From positions 62,001 through 126,000 of the forward strand of contig JAMPIV010013750.1 in NCBI GenBank assembly GCA_024509875.1: DNA of 64,000 nt, given 5' to 3'. The stretch comes from Oreohelix idahoensis. Lineage: Eukaryota; Mollusca; Gastropoda; Stylommatophora; Oreohelicidae. This document shows positions 23,579 through 36,900 of the stretch, piece after piece. A program made the position numbers and the translations under genes. The notes below the pieces were generated by a model. That model had not been told where the DNA came from. It made no database searches and saw only the letters and a list, made by a program, of their open reading frames with translations. Each line of letters begins with the position of its first letter. Within the stretch, counting starts at the first letter, position 1.

Positions 23579-23790
23579 CGCTTGACCAATGTTGACAGAT
23601 GGAGAGCGATGGCATGGCTGCAGGATGATGTAGGGCTGCGAGAAGTTGCTAGGAGGTTAGGAGTTGCCCACTCTCATACAAACTCTGCGTGATCGTTATA
23701 ATGCAACCGGCAGTGTCACAGAACAACGCAGGTCAGGACGTCTAAGGTCTACCACAAGACGGCAACACGCTGACCCATGGCTAAAATGGT
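23579..23790 (+). pseudogene. Tc1/mariner transposase remnant, N-terminal helix-turn-helix
   Basis: Translating from about 23585 gives [24 protein letters not shown], then after a small slip TLRDRYNATGSVTEQRRSGR. This is the DNA-binding helix-turn-helix and the GRPR-like linker of Tc1-type transposases. The catalytic DDE domain is absent. The sequence to about 24150 has no coding match; it ends in TTTTTTTGAGCAGTATATA, as expected for a Tc1-like end flanked by TA. It is probably an internally deleted copy. Confidence 0.65.
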
Positions 23791-25429
23791 AAATGTTACA
23801 AACATACCCATTGCCCGTTCCTTCCGAAAAGTGGGTGAAATGTGTTCACTATAGTCACGACTTGCACGTGAAAAGCAAATTTAAGCAATATTATCAACAG
23901 GCTTTGCCATAGGAAGCATTTTCAAACATGCATTATTTCCCTTTCCACCACGTGCATTTGCTTGACCTTGGAGGTACACACACGTAACACAGATTTGATT
24001 TATTGTCAGATTAACAAACATTGTTTAAGCATGCAACAAAATGCAGCAAAACGTTTTTGACTGAGTGTTCAGGTTTTAAAAAAAACAGCTTGGTTGAAAT
24101 GACCTAAAAATTGAAAGTGGCCTTTAACTTTTTTTGAGCAGTATATATATAAGGTGAAACAAAATAACAAGGGATCTCAATTCTATATATATATATATAT
24201 AACTTAAAATCCTGGCGGCTTAAGCTAATGCATTATGTAAGTGAGTGTGCTTAGCGAATAAAAGAATATTCCTAACACAATACAACTACTACTGGCGCTG
24301 GCACCGTTCCACTTTGCGAGGTAGAAAATTCTCTGGAGACAATGGCAAGGGATGTTAGACACGCCAAGCATATATAGTAGATGCAGTCTGCAGGTGCAGG
24401 CTGCGTGGGTATGCACGTGCAGTTGAGTAACGTAATCACTACGTAAGGACCTCGGGAAGTTGTCTTCCTGGCGTCTCGTGATATAAGGGATTGCGTAAGC
24501 TGTAGTGACACTCTGGCGATCATTCAAACGACCAGAGTTCGCAGTTCTAGGCGCGCTCAGTCATATGGAAGGCGAAGGTCTCTTTCCTGTGTGTCCGGCT
24601 TCTCTCTGATTCAAAGACCCGGGAAATCTACCGCTAACCACAAGAAAGAAAAACAAAACAAAAAAACCGTTAGCTCGGTGCCGATGCACACGTACGAAAG
24701 GTGGAATTTTAACCTGTCCAATGTAAGGTTGACATGACTAAAACCCGAAATAGAGCTGGTAGGAGCTATTACAAAGAAAAAAGGGAGGAGATAAAATAGA
24801 GAATAAGACAGAGTCGGACCACTCAGCTAAAAGTGACAGCAATTCACATTTAATTTACGACAGATGGTACAAGAAAACCAGGTTTGTTGCCTGATTTGTT
24901 TGTTTGCACATGACGTGTCGGAAAATATCAATCTGGTGATAGATTAAAACACAGGCCATGTTCTAACACTCTAAGCAGATGAAATTGGTTGAAGTAAATA
25001 ATTTTCAGATAACGAATGGGATTTTGGAGCACGAAAGTGATGTAATCGTTTCCGTGCACATTTGTTGTAAGCAATAATTGTGATAAGTTGTCAGTCTGGG
25101 AAGATATTATCTGTATTAGATCTATGAAGTGGTGAATTGTAAGCATAATCAATATCAACGGAAGCGGCAAAATTTTATATGATCTTGTAAGTCAGACATG
25201 AATTCGTAGATGACATGCAGAGAACATTAGTTTATTTTTGTCTTGAAGAAGATTATAGATAAACAAGGGTAGTGGGAGATAGACTCCTACCAATATAAGC
25301 AAGTTATTTGTCATTGGTTTGGCATTTGAAATGTTAAGATATCCTGTCTCTGATTTGACTTTTCCTCCACGTAGCAATCTGAGAGCGTGGGCGAGAAATG
25401 TTCCTTATAATCTACAACATTTTAAGATT
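23791..25429. other. Non-coding, possible Tc1-like 3' part, then nothing recognised
   Basis: 23791-24150 may be the rest of the Tc1-like element. A short TA run lies at 24185-24202. Beyond it I see AT-rich sequence without a supported gene. Small minus frames at 24225-24527 and 25192-25377 show no familiar motif. Confidence 0.4.
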
Positions 25430-25770
25430 AAGGCACCGCTACTTCACCTCAGCAAGAAGACAGTTCAGAAAAGCCAGGATAAAGAATAGAATCAGGATTC
25501 TAATTTAAAGGACCGGACACCGTATTTGAGCATCTTCTGGACTTATGCAGTAAGAAAAATCTACATTTCTAATACAGAAAAGCACGAAATCCTAGAAACC
25601 TGAATACGAAGTCATAATGGGATAATATTGTAAAGTAACACCCCCGACCACGTTTAAGAGGCATCCTAACCAAATTGCCGAAACTACGTACCTGAGCAAG
25701 AAGTCTGTATCGTCCAAAGTTATTTGGGGTAAGTTGTACATTTTATCATTCTATATTTTGCAATATTAAA
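25430..25770. repeat. Old interspersed repeat R1, copy 1
   Basis: Resembles 29165-29450. Shared blocks include GACCACGT-TAAGA-GCATC, GCCAGCAGTCTGT-like and TAAGTTGTACATTTTA. Divergence is high. No coding content. Confidence 0.5.
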
Positions 25771-28190
25771 AGGTAAAGGATCCCGTTACACGCCCATTGA
25801 GGCATACTGGGAATATGGTGTTAGACTATCACATAATTTTTGGTGTAGCGAAAGGTTTTCCTAATATGATAATAGTGGTAGAGCAGAAGTAGAATCTCTC
25901 TCCAGAAAGTATGAAGTTCCAGTGCCTGAGAAGTACACTGGTATCACAAGTGAGTTACAGCTGTGAATACTCTGAGCTGGACAATAGATTTAGGCTTCAG
26001 AAGTATAAGTTGCTACTTTCGCTATAGTAACCCTATATGATAATATAATTAAATTTGAAAAGGTAACTCAAAATTTAACAGTTAAAAATTTAACAAGTCA
26101 AATGAGTACAATTTCATAATTTATTATGTACATCTATATATTCTTGTAATGAGAAATGGGTGTTGGAAGATGGTAAAATGAATGATTATTTATAGTTACA
26201 AATTAAAATAAGTAATAGAAAAAGTCTTGGATTTATCTTCCACTGAAATTACAACAAAAGGATTGTCACATTATCTCTTGCCATCTAGTTGTCATCATTA
26301 GACAGTCGTTTTAGAAACTGCTCACAGTGTTTGTTGGATGGATACACATATAACTCATCTTATGTTATTAGCCACGTCTGCTCGAGGTTCCTGAGACACA
26401 CTTGAATACGGAAGACTTTCCTTCAGCCCGCCCTATATCTACGGGGGACTAAGGTGTTGAAGATTGGTTGACCTCTAGGCTTCAGTTAGCTGGATCAACG
26501 ATCCTCAAGTCTTTAGTTTCTCGATCAGGAATAATCATAAACATTGATCATAAAAACCTGGAACAAAAGGTAATAGTTGGCCATGGTGTTCCAACAATCT
26601 GACCACCCACTGCTGTTCATGATGCGACCATATCTTCAGTGTTTGTATATAAATTAATGAATCATGGTAGTATGTTACAGAGATAGCATGATAAGATAAT
26701 GTATACTGTGCAGAATAAACAAAATACATGAATAAATCACATGTTATGATACATGGGTACGATATAACCTTTGCCTTCCACTTATGGATGTCAAGTCACT
26801 TATGTACTTGCTGGTATGTCGTAAGCTTCCAGGCAAGAACTAGCCATGATATATTTGGCTAACCAATTAATGGTTATGCTTCCTGACAATGCCAGTGAAG
26901 GTTATCTCTGGTTAGCGTCATTCCCTTTTTTATTATATCTGATACAATCAATCAGAAATAAAATCTGAAATAAAATGATATTAGTAATACATATATCTTT
27001 AATAAACTTACATACCCTCTTAGGATTTATAAGCTCACGGTGAGACTGTTTTGGTTGAAGTTAATCTGCCCTGCATGCAGCGTGAAAAAATAACTTTTCT
27101 TGCAGATACTGTCTTCCAGTTTCTCACTCTGGCTTCTGGATTTCGTGTATGTGATTTCCAACGCGCCGCTCTGTCCTTATATTTCAGTCTCTCGTCCGTA
27201 CGAGAAAGCACCTCTAAAAATCCCAAAAGATTTTCGTTTAATCTCTCGGTTTGAGGCGATTTGAGGCGATCTGTGCTTTTCCTGTACTTGTATTTTTCTT
27301 CTGTTCACTACACACTTATATCCTTCCTTCTTTCCTAGATATCATTTCCTTTTCCCCATATGAGGCTTCCATTCTATCCAATTTATATTTAAATCCGTCT
27401 AGGCATGTAGTTATAATAAATGTTTAAAGATTATTAGCTAACTTTTAGCAGATGTGATGAAGGTGAAAAATATTAATTATCTTTAAAACTATTTATATAT
27501 GAATAATATCCTTTTGGATATAATTCCTAGTCTATCTCCTTTGTTAAATTATTTTTATTTAATTGTAGTCCAACCAGGCGTTCTCTTGTAGTTAATAATT
27601 TAATGTCCAGTAAATGCAAACTTTTAAAGTCCACCATACATTCCTATATAGCTATTTCCTCATTCTTCAGTAATATTGTCTAGCTTAACCGTAATTCAAC
27701 TTTCCCGTCTTCAAACTTCAAAGAAAGACCGCCGCGCTGTCCTTGCGCTGGTGTGTGTGTGTGTGTGTGCGCTGTGGGCGTGTGTCGCGCTACAACCAAG
27801 CAAGTGTTATCAAATCTCGCTACATTTGGGTCGATTTCTTGTACTCTCCGGCCGTGTTCAGTTACATTTTGTGTTGCGTAATGATTATGTGCAATTTCCG
27901 CGGTCGGCATTTTCTTTCTCTGCTGTCAAGCAGATATTTGGTATTTTCTAGTCATCGCACACTCCGTTCGGTGATAATTCGTCATGTTTGCTTTAAGCTT
28001 CTCGGCTTTGCTAAGATTAGGCACAGGTAAAAACCCAGATGGACAGGTCTGCGACCAAGCGTTGAGTTTACATAAGGCGTGCCGTTCGATAATTTACCCG
28101 TCTGCGAACATATTACAGACAGGCACTTGACAGTGTGAATGTCGTAATAAGCTCCGGCGGAATTATTACGAAAATATTGCTTGAGATAAA
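25771..28190. other. Stretch with no recognised gene
   Basis: AT-rich. A (GT)n tract of about 20 bases sits at 27751-27769. The 91- and 95-codon frames over 27676-28030 carry no domain I recognise and depend on the GT tract. Nothing else can be supported. Confidence 0.4.
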
Positions 28191-28199
28191 AGTAAGAAG

Positions 28200-28420
28200 T
28201 TTTATAACACATAAGGAAGTCAAACCCGAGGCCTGTAAACAGTAAATCAATATTAGACAAACATAAAGGTATGTTTTCAGGCTCTCGTAAGAAATTAAGA
28301 AGTAGAACACTAGACAACAGAAAAACAACAGACGTGAGTGGCTTACCCAGGACTCGAACCCCAGACCTTCCGTGCGACAACCCCACCTAGCTATGCAAGC
28401 GAATCACACTATCCTCCCTG
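28200..28420 (-). mobile_element. tRNA-derived SINE, copy 1
   Basis: On the minus strand an A-box-like TAGCTAGGTGGGG (28381-28393) and a B box GGTTCGAGTCC (28350-28360) are spaced as in an RNA polymerase III promoter. The body (28200-28340) recurs at 28669-28825. Reading frames across it (27982-28386) are chance. Confidence 0.65.
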
Positions 28421-28668
28421 CCATCTAGGCATCACCAAAAAATGATGCTTCGATGACTGGTCATTAGTGCGAACCGCAAGACACAAGACCGGAAGTTTAC
28501 GATGGGCAGCACAGCCTATTAATGACGCAATCAATTCTGTTGTTCCCCTATTATACAGTAAACGTCAGTCCACACAAGACAAAGACCTTAATACTGTGTC
28601 TAGTAAATGATAGTAGACTTAAGAACTGTAAGTATAGGACAGAGGGTAGGTTTTTGGTATTGTATAAA

Positions 28669-28825
28669 CATTTATAACACATAAGGAAGGGAAACCCGAG
28701 GTCTGTAAACAGTAACTAAATATTAGACAAACATAAAGGTATGTTTTCAGGCACACGTAAGAAATAAAGAAGTAGAACACTAGACAACAGAAAAACAACA
28801 GACGTGAGTGGCTTACCCAGGACCA
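28669..28825 (-). mobile_element. tRNA-derived SINE, copy 2, without tRNA head
   Basis: Repeats 28200-28352 with about ten differences but stops just at the B box (GTGGCTTACCCAGGACC). The A and B boxes are missing, so this copy has no pol III promoter. The adjoining AGATTTTTTGTTAAATAATT recurs near 52433. Confidence 0.65.
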
Positions 28826-29164
28826 GATTTTTTGTTAAATAATTATTCAGTTTTTATAAGAAGTTTTGTGTAAACATTGAAAGAGAGTGACTGAGAAAGT
28901 GATCGGATGTTTTCATTCCATATTTGGAAGACATGACCTTTGCATTAACGAAAAGAAATTTTCTGGTGAAAATATTTTTAACTACCCCACCAAAATACAC
29001 AGGTTTTTAAACTATTGGCCGGCATTCGAGACGTAGGAATAACCACATTTCTGATTAGGGCCTGGTCTAATAGTAAACAACACGTGCCAGGAACGAGAGG
29101 GGGAATATAACCTGACACTTTAGTCAGTTGAGAACACTGTGAAAATTCACCTCGCGCCAAGAAG

Positions 29165-29450
29165 ACAACCAGACCTTGCCAGAGTTAAGAATAGTACCAG
29201 ACCGGATCTTGTTGGAGCATATTGAGGACTTAGAGCACAGGAAAACGCTACCATTTTACCGGAATCTGAGGAAACTGTAACACAAAGTCAAAAGTGGGAA
29301 CTTATAGCTAAAATAACAACATCTCAGACCACGTGTAAGACGCATCGTCAAGCTGCCTTAAACTATTTCTCTGAGCCAGCAGTCTGTGTGCCTAAAGAAT
29401 GGCGTAAGTTGTACATTTTAAATTCTATGTTTTGCATTATTAACATGTGA
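29165..29450. repeat. Old interspersed repeat R1, copy 2
   Basis: Diverged partner of 25430-25770, in the same orientation. It ends just before LINE1. Confidence 0.5.
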
Positions 29451-29462
29451 ACTAATATGTAT

Positions 29463-30080
29463 ATAGTCTTCTTCTTTGATCCATAACCACCAACCGTCAA
29501 AGCAGTCAGCGGCCATCACGCCTGGTGGCGTCTTGTAGGGCAGCAACAAATTGATTCCACTTTGCTCGGTCGGCGGCTATCCTTCGTACAGTGCCCCAAC
29601 TGTGGTTCATTCTTTGCATCTCAGCTTCCACAGTTCTCCGCCAAGTTGTTTTTGGTCGGCCTCTCTTTCGCTTTCCCTCGGGCGTCCATAGCATAGCTGT
29701 TCTTGTGATGGTATCAGGGTCCCTTCTGAGGACGTGGCCAACCCAACTCCAGCGTCTGCCAGCTATAATGGTGTGCATGTCCTCCTGGTTACTCCGAATA
29801 AGTAGTTCTTGGTTGCTGATGGTGTTTGGCCAAAAGATTCGGATAATTTTCCTTAGGCAGATTGTGTGGTATGAGGACAGTTTCGACATTTCCTTCTCTG
29901 TTACTCTCAACATTCCGCTCCATAGAGAAGCACAGAAAGTACACAGCTCTCATACAAACTTAATTTTGTGTTTGTGCTGTACTGGGAAGACTTCCAAATG
30001 TTGTTGAGAACAGCAAAGGCTGTTCTCGCTTTATTCATTCTGTTGTTAATGTCCTTGCTTGTTCCGCCGTCAGGTGTTAC
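29463..30080 (-). pseudogene. LINE1: C-terminal end of the RTE-like ORF
   Basis: Third piece of LINE1, beyond element A. From the A junction the frame continues the thumb sequence (VTPDGGTSKD...NNIWKSS) and ends with RRWSWVGHVLRRDPDT, WTPEGKRKRGRPKTTWRRTV and a stop at 29506-29508. One base is missing near 29911: a TGG codon of the usual GAECW motif has become TG, shifting the frame. The 3' tail (29463-29505) ends AAGAAGAAGAC. Confidence 0.85.
30076..30080. repeat. Target site duplication GTTAC, left of element A
   Basis: GTTAC precedes the left LTR and is repeated at 39867-39871 after the right LTR, both within the LINE1 frame. Confidence 0.92.
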
Positions 30081-32498
30081 TGTGGTGAAGTGGGATGTTA
30101 TAAATATTTATAGGGGACTTAGTGTACTGACTGAGATCAGCTGTGAAGGTATCTATATCTAATAAGAGTAGTGTATTATAGATAACCTTACTTGCTGCCA
30201 CATATATATATATCTCAGTCAGAATTATTCTGGAATAGTGTGATGACTACGTTGTATGTCTAGGGTATATGTATGATGAAGTGTAAGTCATAACAACAAC
30301 AGACAGATAAACAATTTAATTTATTCCACCACACTTGACAACACTGTGACACTCACATACATATAACACTCTAAAGGATATCTTAAAGGAGTCACTGATA
30401 ACTTTTCAAATAACAATATGTATTCATTGCTGTTATGAATGAATATGTGTCCTGATTCAAATACAAAGGGAACCAGGAATCACAATCAATTTTAATTACA
30501 AGTTATATGTACAGAATTTCTCAATATGAATATTGTAGTAACATATATTATTAAAAGTATCCTATGTGTGTCAGTTGTGTAGTAGTAATATGAGGTAATA
30601 CTGGTTTCGTTTTGTTCAAGCTCTGTTGGTATTTGTCATCATGACTTCAATAGTTTGTCTTTATGGGAGCTAGTATTGGAGATGTTCTCAGTTCCTGTTA
30701 TTAAAACAATTTACTTCCCCTCTTAAGTTTATGTTACAATGTTATTTTAAGATGGGGTACATAATTTTGAGCTCAGCTGGCCACATCAGCTTATCTTGCG
30801 TGATGGCGGCAGGAAAAGACTCCTCTGCTCGATTTCTCCCCTGTGCTCTGGAGACACCTCACTGACAGCTAAATGGACCAAGGAGTATGCTGTCCGACTC
30901 TGGATTCAGCAAAGCTCTGACCAGGTGCTGCTCAATACCATCAAGACCACGGTCCCTGAAAACAAGAAGGATGTACCTTCTACTTCATAACTAATTGATA
31001 CTCTCTTTTTACACTGAGCACAATACATCACAAACATTGAGTTCAGAGCGTTAGGCCAACTGTCAGCTTCATCTGAAATACTTTATACCAGCATTAACCT
31101 CCTTAATGGTTACTACGCCTCTGCACTTCCAGCATTATTTCTGTCTAATCAATAATCTAGATGTCAGTGTACTGTTTGGCCATTCCATGCCGTTTTACTT
31201 TCCTCCGACACCTTCTGTTCAGGCTGGAGCATTATAGGCTTTACATCATGTTTGCTACTGAACTACACATATATACAGGCATAAATTAACAATTCACATT
31301 CAATTTTCATTAAAAGATACTGAATGTTTCAAGCTTACCACAATTCATGGAAACAAACACAGATACGTTGATTAGCAATGAATTCTGGCACAAATACTGG
31401 CACAAATTCCCATCTGCTTATGTTCCAGGCTTTTATTTTAGCAAAAATGTGAGCTGGCTTCAACGCACTGTTGCTTTATCAAGCTTATTTGAACTAGTGG
31501 TCTCGAACTAACGCTCCTAAGTGAGTATATCAGCGAGTCTGGCCAATGGAGCCACGTTTCGACAAGGGTTTGAAAAAATTTTAACTTCCTACGTCTCCCC
31601 TAACAACCAAAGATAGTATTTATAGTCCGACCAATCGTGTTTAGTCTTATATTTGTTGCGCTCCAATCAATTTGGAGTTTACATGGTAGGCTATTTCTGT
31701 ACGTAAGGTTTTTTCAAACACGTTATAAAAAAATTTTATGAGCAGAAATGATTTCATGCTGTCAGGCATCCCCACTATTTTATTTTGGTTATAACTTGTT
31801 AATTCCTAGACTATTTGCGTAACGTTTTACATATTCTTTGTCAGCAAACCCTAAGGAACCCAAATATACAAATTTAAAAGAGCTAAGTGGCTGCGTTCAC
31901 AATATGCAATTTCTTCGACCTCCTGTTTCGAAGATGTGCTGTCTGGGTACTGTAATGTTTTCAAACGTAAACCCATCTAATGTTATCTTTTCTAATAAGC
32001 GTTTTTCGTGATTTTAAAACCTAACTCTGGGAAGGGTAGTGAATTTATCACTGTCCGTCTGAAAAAAAAGTTAGTGCATGTGGCCTTACACGCGTGATAG
32101 TAGTAATTGTGTATCGCGCGACGCGTGTTGCATGCGTTCCTGATTTTCAGCCCTCCCTCTCTCTTTCTATTTGAGTCCATCTGTTCGTTCGTTTTGGTAA
32201 CGCAGTATAATTAATGTTAGGATTAATTTAGGTCATTACGCAGTCTGCCTCTCAATGTTTTTCCAGGAAATACAGCACACGTTTCATTGAAGAAAGCGGG
32301 TAATAATATAGTAGGCTTTTACTATCAACGTGAAAGCGTTACAATTTGCAGACGAAGCATAAAACAAAGGGGATTTCGAGTACATTCCTTGTGACAGCAC
32401 TGTTATTTTACCATTGCTCTTTTCTTTATTAGAATTTATTTGTTAAGCTTTACATTTACCTTTTAATTTATATATGTGGATTAGAATATTCCACGACA
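30081..32498 (-). repeat. 3' LTR of element A
   Basis: 2418 bases. The plus-strand ends are TGTGGTGA and CCACGACA. It shares its sequence with 37304-39866 and, more distantly, with the LTRs of B and the old LTR at 58.6-60.2 kb. Small frames (30796-30990, 31992-32180) recur in the A LTRs but show no domain. Confidence 0.95.
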
Positions 32499-32509
32499 TC
32501 TCCCCTCTT
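32499..32509 (-). other. Polypurine tract of element A
   Basis: On the minus strand AAGAGGGGAGA directly abuts the 3' LTR. The identical tract is found in element B at 44217-44227. Confidence 0.8.
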
Positions 32510-32624
32510 AAAACAGACATTATATGTCAGTCCTTTATTCTATATACACATAGAGAAATTTATTATTATTTCTGGGGTTTACGGTGATTCTCATCACACG
32601 GATGTCGGCTTAAAAAATCCGCTC

Positions 32625-33971
32625 TCAAATTTGTTTTCCAGATATATACTCAATGCTAAAATTATATGGAGCCAAAAGTAAAGACCATCGGAGTAACCTG
32701 GAGTTCTCATGCCTAGCCTGTGCTAGAAACGATAAAGGTTTGTGGTCTGTTTGCAACTTAAAGGCCTTCCCATACAGATAAATATTGAATTTCTTTATTG
32801 CCCATATTACTGCAAGACATTCTTTTTCGCTAGCTGAGTAATTGATTTCGGCTTTATTCAATTTTCTGCTAGCATATGCCACTGGGCTTAATTCCCCATC
32901 CAATGCATCTGATTTCTGTAGTAGAGTTGCACCTAACCCAATATTACTTGCATCCGTCCTTACTATGAATTCTTGACTTAAGTCAGGTAATTTCAAAATG
33001 GGTTTACTTGTGAGCTTTTCCTTCAATTCTTGGTAAGTCATTTCACATTGTGGTGTCCATGTAATGCGATCTGGATGTCCTTTACGTGTCAAATCAGTTA
33101 ACGGTGCACATATGGAATTAAAGTTTTTGATATACTTCTGGTAGAAACCACATAATGAGACAAAGGATCTCACGTCCTTCTTGGTTTGTGGTCTCGGGGC
33201 TTTCTGTAGTTTCTCTAAATTCTTTGGGTCAGGGGTCATGTTTCCCTGATAAACTGTGTGTCCCAAAAATTCCAATTCTTTACATCCAACGCAACATTTG
33301 GTTGGTCGGGCTGTTAAATTTGCCTCCCTAAGTCGATTAAATAGCATGTTCAGAGAGTCAATGTGTTCCTCAAATGTTTCTGTTGCTATCAGGATATCAT
33401 CCATGAAATTTGTTATACATGGATTATTCAGAGGGTCCAATAATTTTCTCATCATTCTAGAGAAGACACTAGGCGCATTCTTCAATCCAAATGGCAATCT
33501 ATTAAACTCATAGTGTCCTTCTGAGGTACTAAAAGCTAGGTATGGTCTAACCTCAGGCTTTACTGGAATCTGATAGTATCCTTTACTCAGATCCACTTTT
33601 GAGAAATATTTAGCTTTATTTAGTCTGGCAAACAGCTGATTTGTATCCGGCAATGGATCCACCTGTCCTTCTGTAATAGCATTCAGTCTCCTGTAATCTA
33701 TACAGAGTCTATGTTCTCCAGAGGGCTTCCTTAAGAGTACAACACCGGAACTATATGAGGATTCACTGTGTGAAATAATTCCCTCCTTCAATAGATAGTC
33801 TATCTCTTCCTTCAAAGCTTTCTCCTTAGCAAACGGAATCGAATATGGTTTCATACAGACAGGTGTGGGGTCTATCAGTTTCATATCATATTCCAATAGG
33901 TTTGTATGCCCTGGTCGGTCTGTTAACACCTCTGCATGATTATTTAGAACCTGTTGCACTCTCTCTTTCTG
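32625..33971 (-). pseudogene. Element A reverse transcriptase and RNase H
   Basis: Second part of pol. Reverse transcriptase: YDMKLIDPTPV opening, LCIDYRRLN, FSKVDLSKGYYQIPV, LPFGLKNAPS, and catalytic FMDD near 33400. RNase H: VRTDASNIGLGATL near 32950, SEKECLAVIWAI, LQTDHKPLSFL near 32745. The frame is separated from the upstream polyprotein by one extra T in a run of five at about 33971-33977 (four in element B). It ends early at 32625, where a run of four T replaces the five T in B, so the final ADFLSRHP-type motif falls out of frame. Both faults are in homopolymers. The enzyme copies element RNA into DNA in the particle. Confidence 0.9.
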
Positions 33972-36900
33972 AGTTTTTCGTTAAATGTGTACTGATTTTC
34001 ACCTGTGCTGCTGTCTCACAGGGGTGTAATGGATACTCAAATGATGAAAGTGGTTCCTTTTTCATCTCCATGGCGATGGACAAGGTCAACAAGTGTGTCT
34101 CCTCCTGATGTTCTCTTTCCAAATATTTCTTCAGGAGATTCACATGATAGATTTTTTCTTTCCCCTTCTTATCTATCTTATAATTTGTTCTAGATACCTT
34201 CTCTAAAACTGTATATGGACCCTGCCATCCAATTTGTAACTTATTCTGACTCCCGGGCAAAAGAAGCAGTACTTTCTCTCCCACAGCCAAATTTCTGTCT
34301 TTCGCCTTCCTGTTATAATAGGCAGCATGTTTCTTCCTGGCTTGTTTCAAATTTTCATTGGCAAGTTTCCAGCCAGTTTTTAAACGAGTGGTCAGCTCAT
34401 TCACATATTGGTATGAAGATGTAATGTTTTCCTCTGCCTTTTCATCAGTCCACGTTCTTAACAAAGCTTCGAGTGGACCTTTTATTGGCCTTCCAAACAA
34501 TAATGTTGCCGGGGCCATACCGGTTGAACTATGGGGTACCTCCCGATAAGCAAAGAGGGCGGCGTGCAGGTACTGGTCCCATGTATCTGGTTTTTCGTGT
34601 GCCAACTTTCTCAGGATCGACATCAATGTGCCGTTAAATCTTTCCACTTGGCCGTTCCCTTGGGGATGATACACACTACAATGGAAGTGTTTGGCCTGGA
34701 AGATCCTGAAAACTTCTTCAGTTAGTTTCCCCTTGAACTGAGAGCCATTATCAGTCAAGATTTGATTGGGAAAGCCTAACCTTGTGAAAATTGTGAGCAA
34801 TGCCTCTGCCACATGTTTAGAATCAATCGATGACAGGGCTACTGCCTCTCCCCACATAGAACAAGTGTCCACCAGAGTCAGAATGTAGCTGTTCCTTCTC
34901 TTGGTTCGGGTGAGAGGTCCCACAAGATCCACGGCAACTCTCTCAAAGGGTGTTCCTACTATGGGCATTTCCCCCAGAGTTGCTGGTGCAGTCCAATGTT
35001 TAGGTGCTACTCGTTGGCACTCTGGACAGGATTTTACATATCGTTTGATATCTTCAGTTATTCCTGGCCAGAAATAGTGACAAGCTATTCGCTGTCCTGT
35101 TGCGCTGATTCCCATACGACCACTGAAGGGAATCGCATGCCCTAGTTCCAACACTTTAGTCCTATATGAAGTGGGAAGGACCAGCTGTCCGTGACCATTG
35201 GATTCAGATCCAGCCTTCCTATATATCAGTTTGTTCTTCATATAAAACTCTCCCTTGCCTGGAGGTGTATGAGATTTGGGCAACTTCTTGAAACATGGCT
35301 TGAGTGTTTTGTCCTCAGCCTGTGCCTTCCTCATCTCATCTGGGTGAGTATTTATGGGATTATCCTCCTCCTTTTTTGACTGTGATCTGGTCTGCACTGT
35401 TGCCAATATCACAGGTCTCTTGGGATTCCCCAAGAAGACATATCTACACCCCAATATTAGAGGGTAGATTGGCTCATTTATCACTGCTGCTTTTATGATT
35501 CCTTCCACATATCGCGTTTTCACTTTTATTCGGGCGACGGGAAGTGTCATGGTAGCTACATCCTTGGTTGCAGTTTGAATCTCCACTGTTTCTGTGGTGT
35601 ATTGATCGGCCTGCACCAGGTGAGAACTCACAACGGAATCGTAATCTAAACCGGTATCATATAAACACCTTATAGTGACACCATTACAGATGACATCTTC
35701 ACACACTGGGGGGTGGTATGGTTCCTGTAGTTCTTCAGGTTTGACCTTCTTTTCCTTTTTCCCCGATGTCATAGCAGCACAATGAGGAGGTTTCCTTCTA
35801 CAATGGTCAGTGTCATGATTGTTCATCTTACAATTTTTACACCACCTTTTTCCTTGGTTGAAAGATTTTCTTTCATCATATTTCCTTTCATCGAATTGTG
35901 GGAATTTATTTTTATTTTCATACCGTGGTCTATCAAATTGGTGCTTACCTTTATTTTGATCCTTAGGATCAAATTTATTAAAGTTCTGTGGTGCCCTAAA
36001 GTTATCTCCTTGTTTCTTTTTATTACCTGTTACCTCTGCTTGAGCTGCTTGATACCTTTCAGCAACATTTAGCAACTCACCCAGCCTCTCTGCACCTTGT
36101 TCCATGAGAAACTTTCTCAGGTCTGGAGCCATGGACTCTCTTAATTGCTCTATAAGGACCATTTCCTTAAGATCTTGGGTTTTCCCCAGAGAAGTCCATT
36201 TCTCCAAGTATGTCTCTATTCGTGCAGAGAACTGGTGATAGGTTTCACCTGACAGTAGTTTAGCATTCCTAATTTTTTTCCTATAGAATTCTGCATTCTT
36301 TTCATATCTTAACAAAAGAGCCTGCTTTAGCATGTCATAATTTTCCTGATCACCTCTGCTCATTTTTGCAAAAACCTCATAAGCTGCCCCACGAAGTCCT
36401 TGAGATAACTTTAAGCTCCACCTTTCTCTCTCTAACCCATATGTGGTAGCTAATAGTTCATACCTATTTAGGTAGCTCTCTATATCATCGTCTTTCTCAA
36501 CAAAATGATCTAAATGAAAATTCATAGCTGAGGTTGAGGCTCCTTGGCTAGCAGTGGCATCAGAGGCAAAGGTACTGGCACCATTTTCAGGAGCATGGCC
36601 CTGAAACTCAAACTCCCTTAGTCGTAACTCATGTTCCCTTTGTAATCTCTTATCTTCTGCTTCCCTTTCTGCAGCTAATTTCTTCTCTTCCCTTTCTGCA
36701 GCTAATTTCTTCTCTTCCCTTTCTGCAGCTAATTTCTTCTCTTCCCTTTCTGCAGCTAATTTCTTCTCTTCCCTTTCTGCAGCCAATCTTTTGTCTTCTC
36801 TTTCTGCAGCTAATTTCTTCTCTTCCCTTTCTGCAGCCAATCTTTTGTCTTCTCTTTCTGCTTCCAATTTCTTAGCCTCAGCCTCAATCTGCAACCTCTT

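Noticed and set aside
28339..28430. A functional tRNA gene
   Set aside because: A and B boxes are present, but no cloverleaf with paired acceptor ends could be drawn, and the body continues as a repeated SINE.
30796..30990. A 64-codon plus-strand frame in both A LTRs
   Set aside because: It is not preserved in the related B LTRs, where stops and indels occur, and is antisense to the element.
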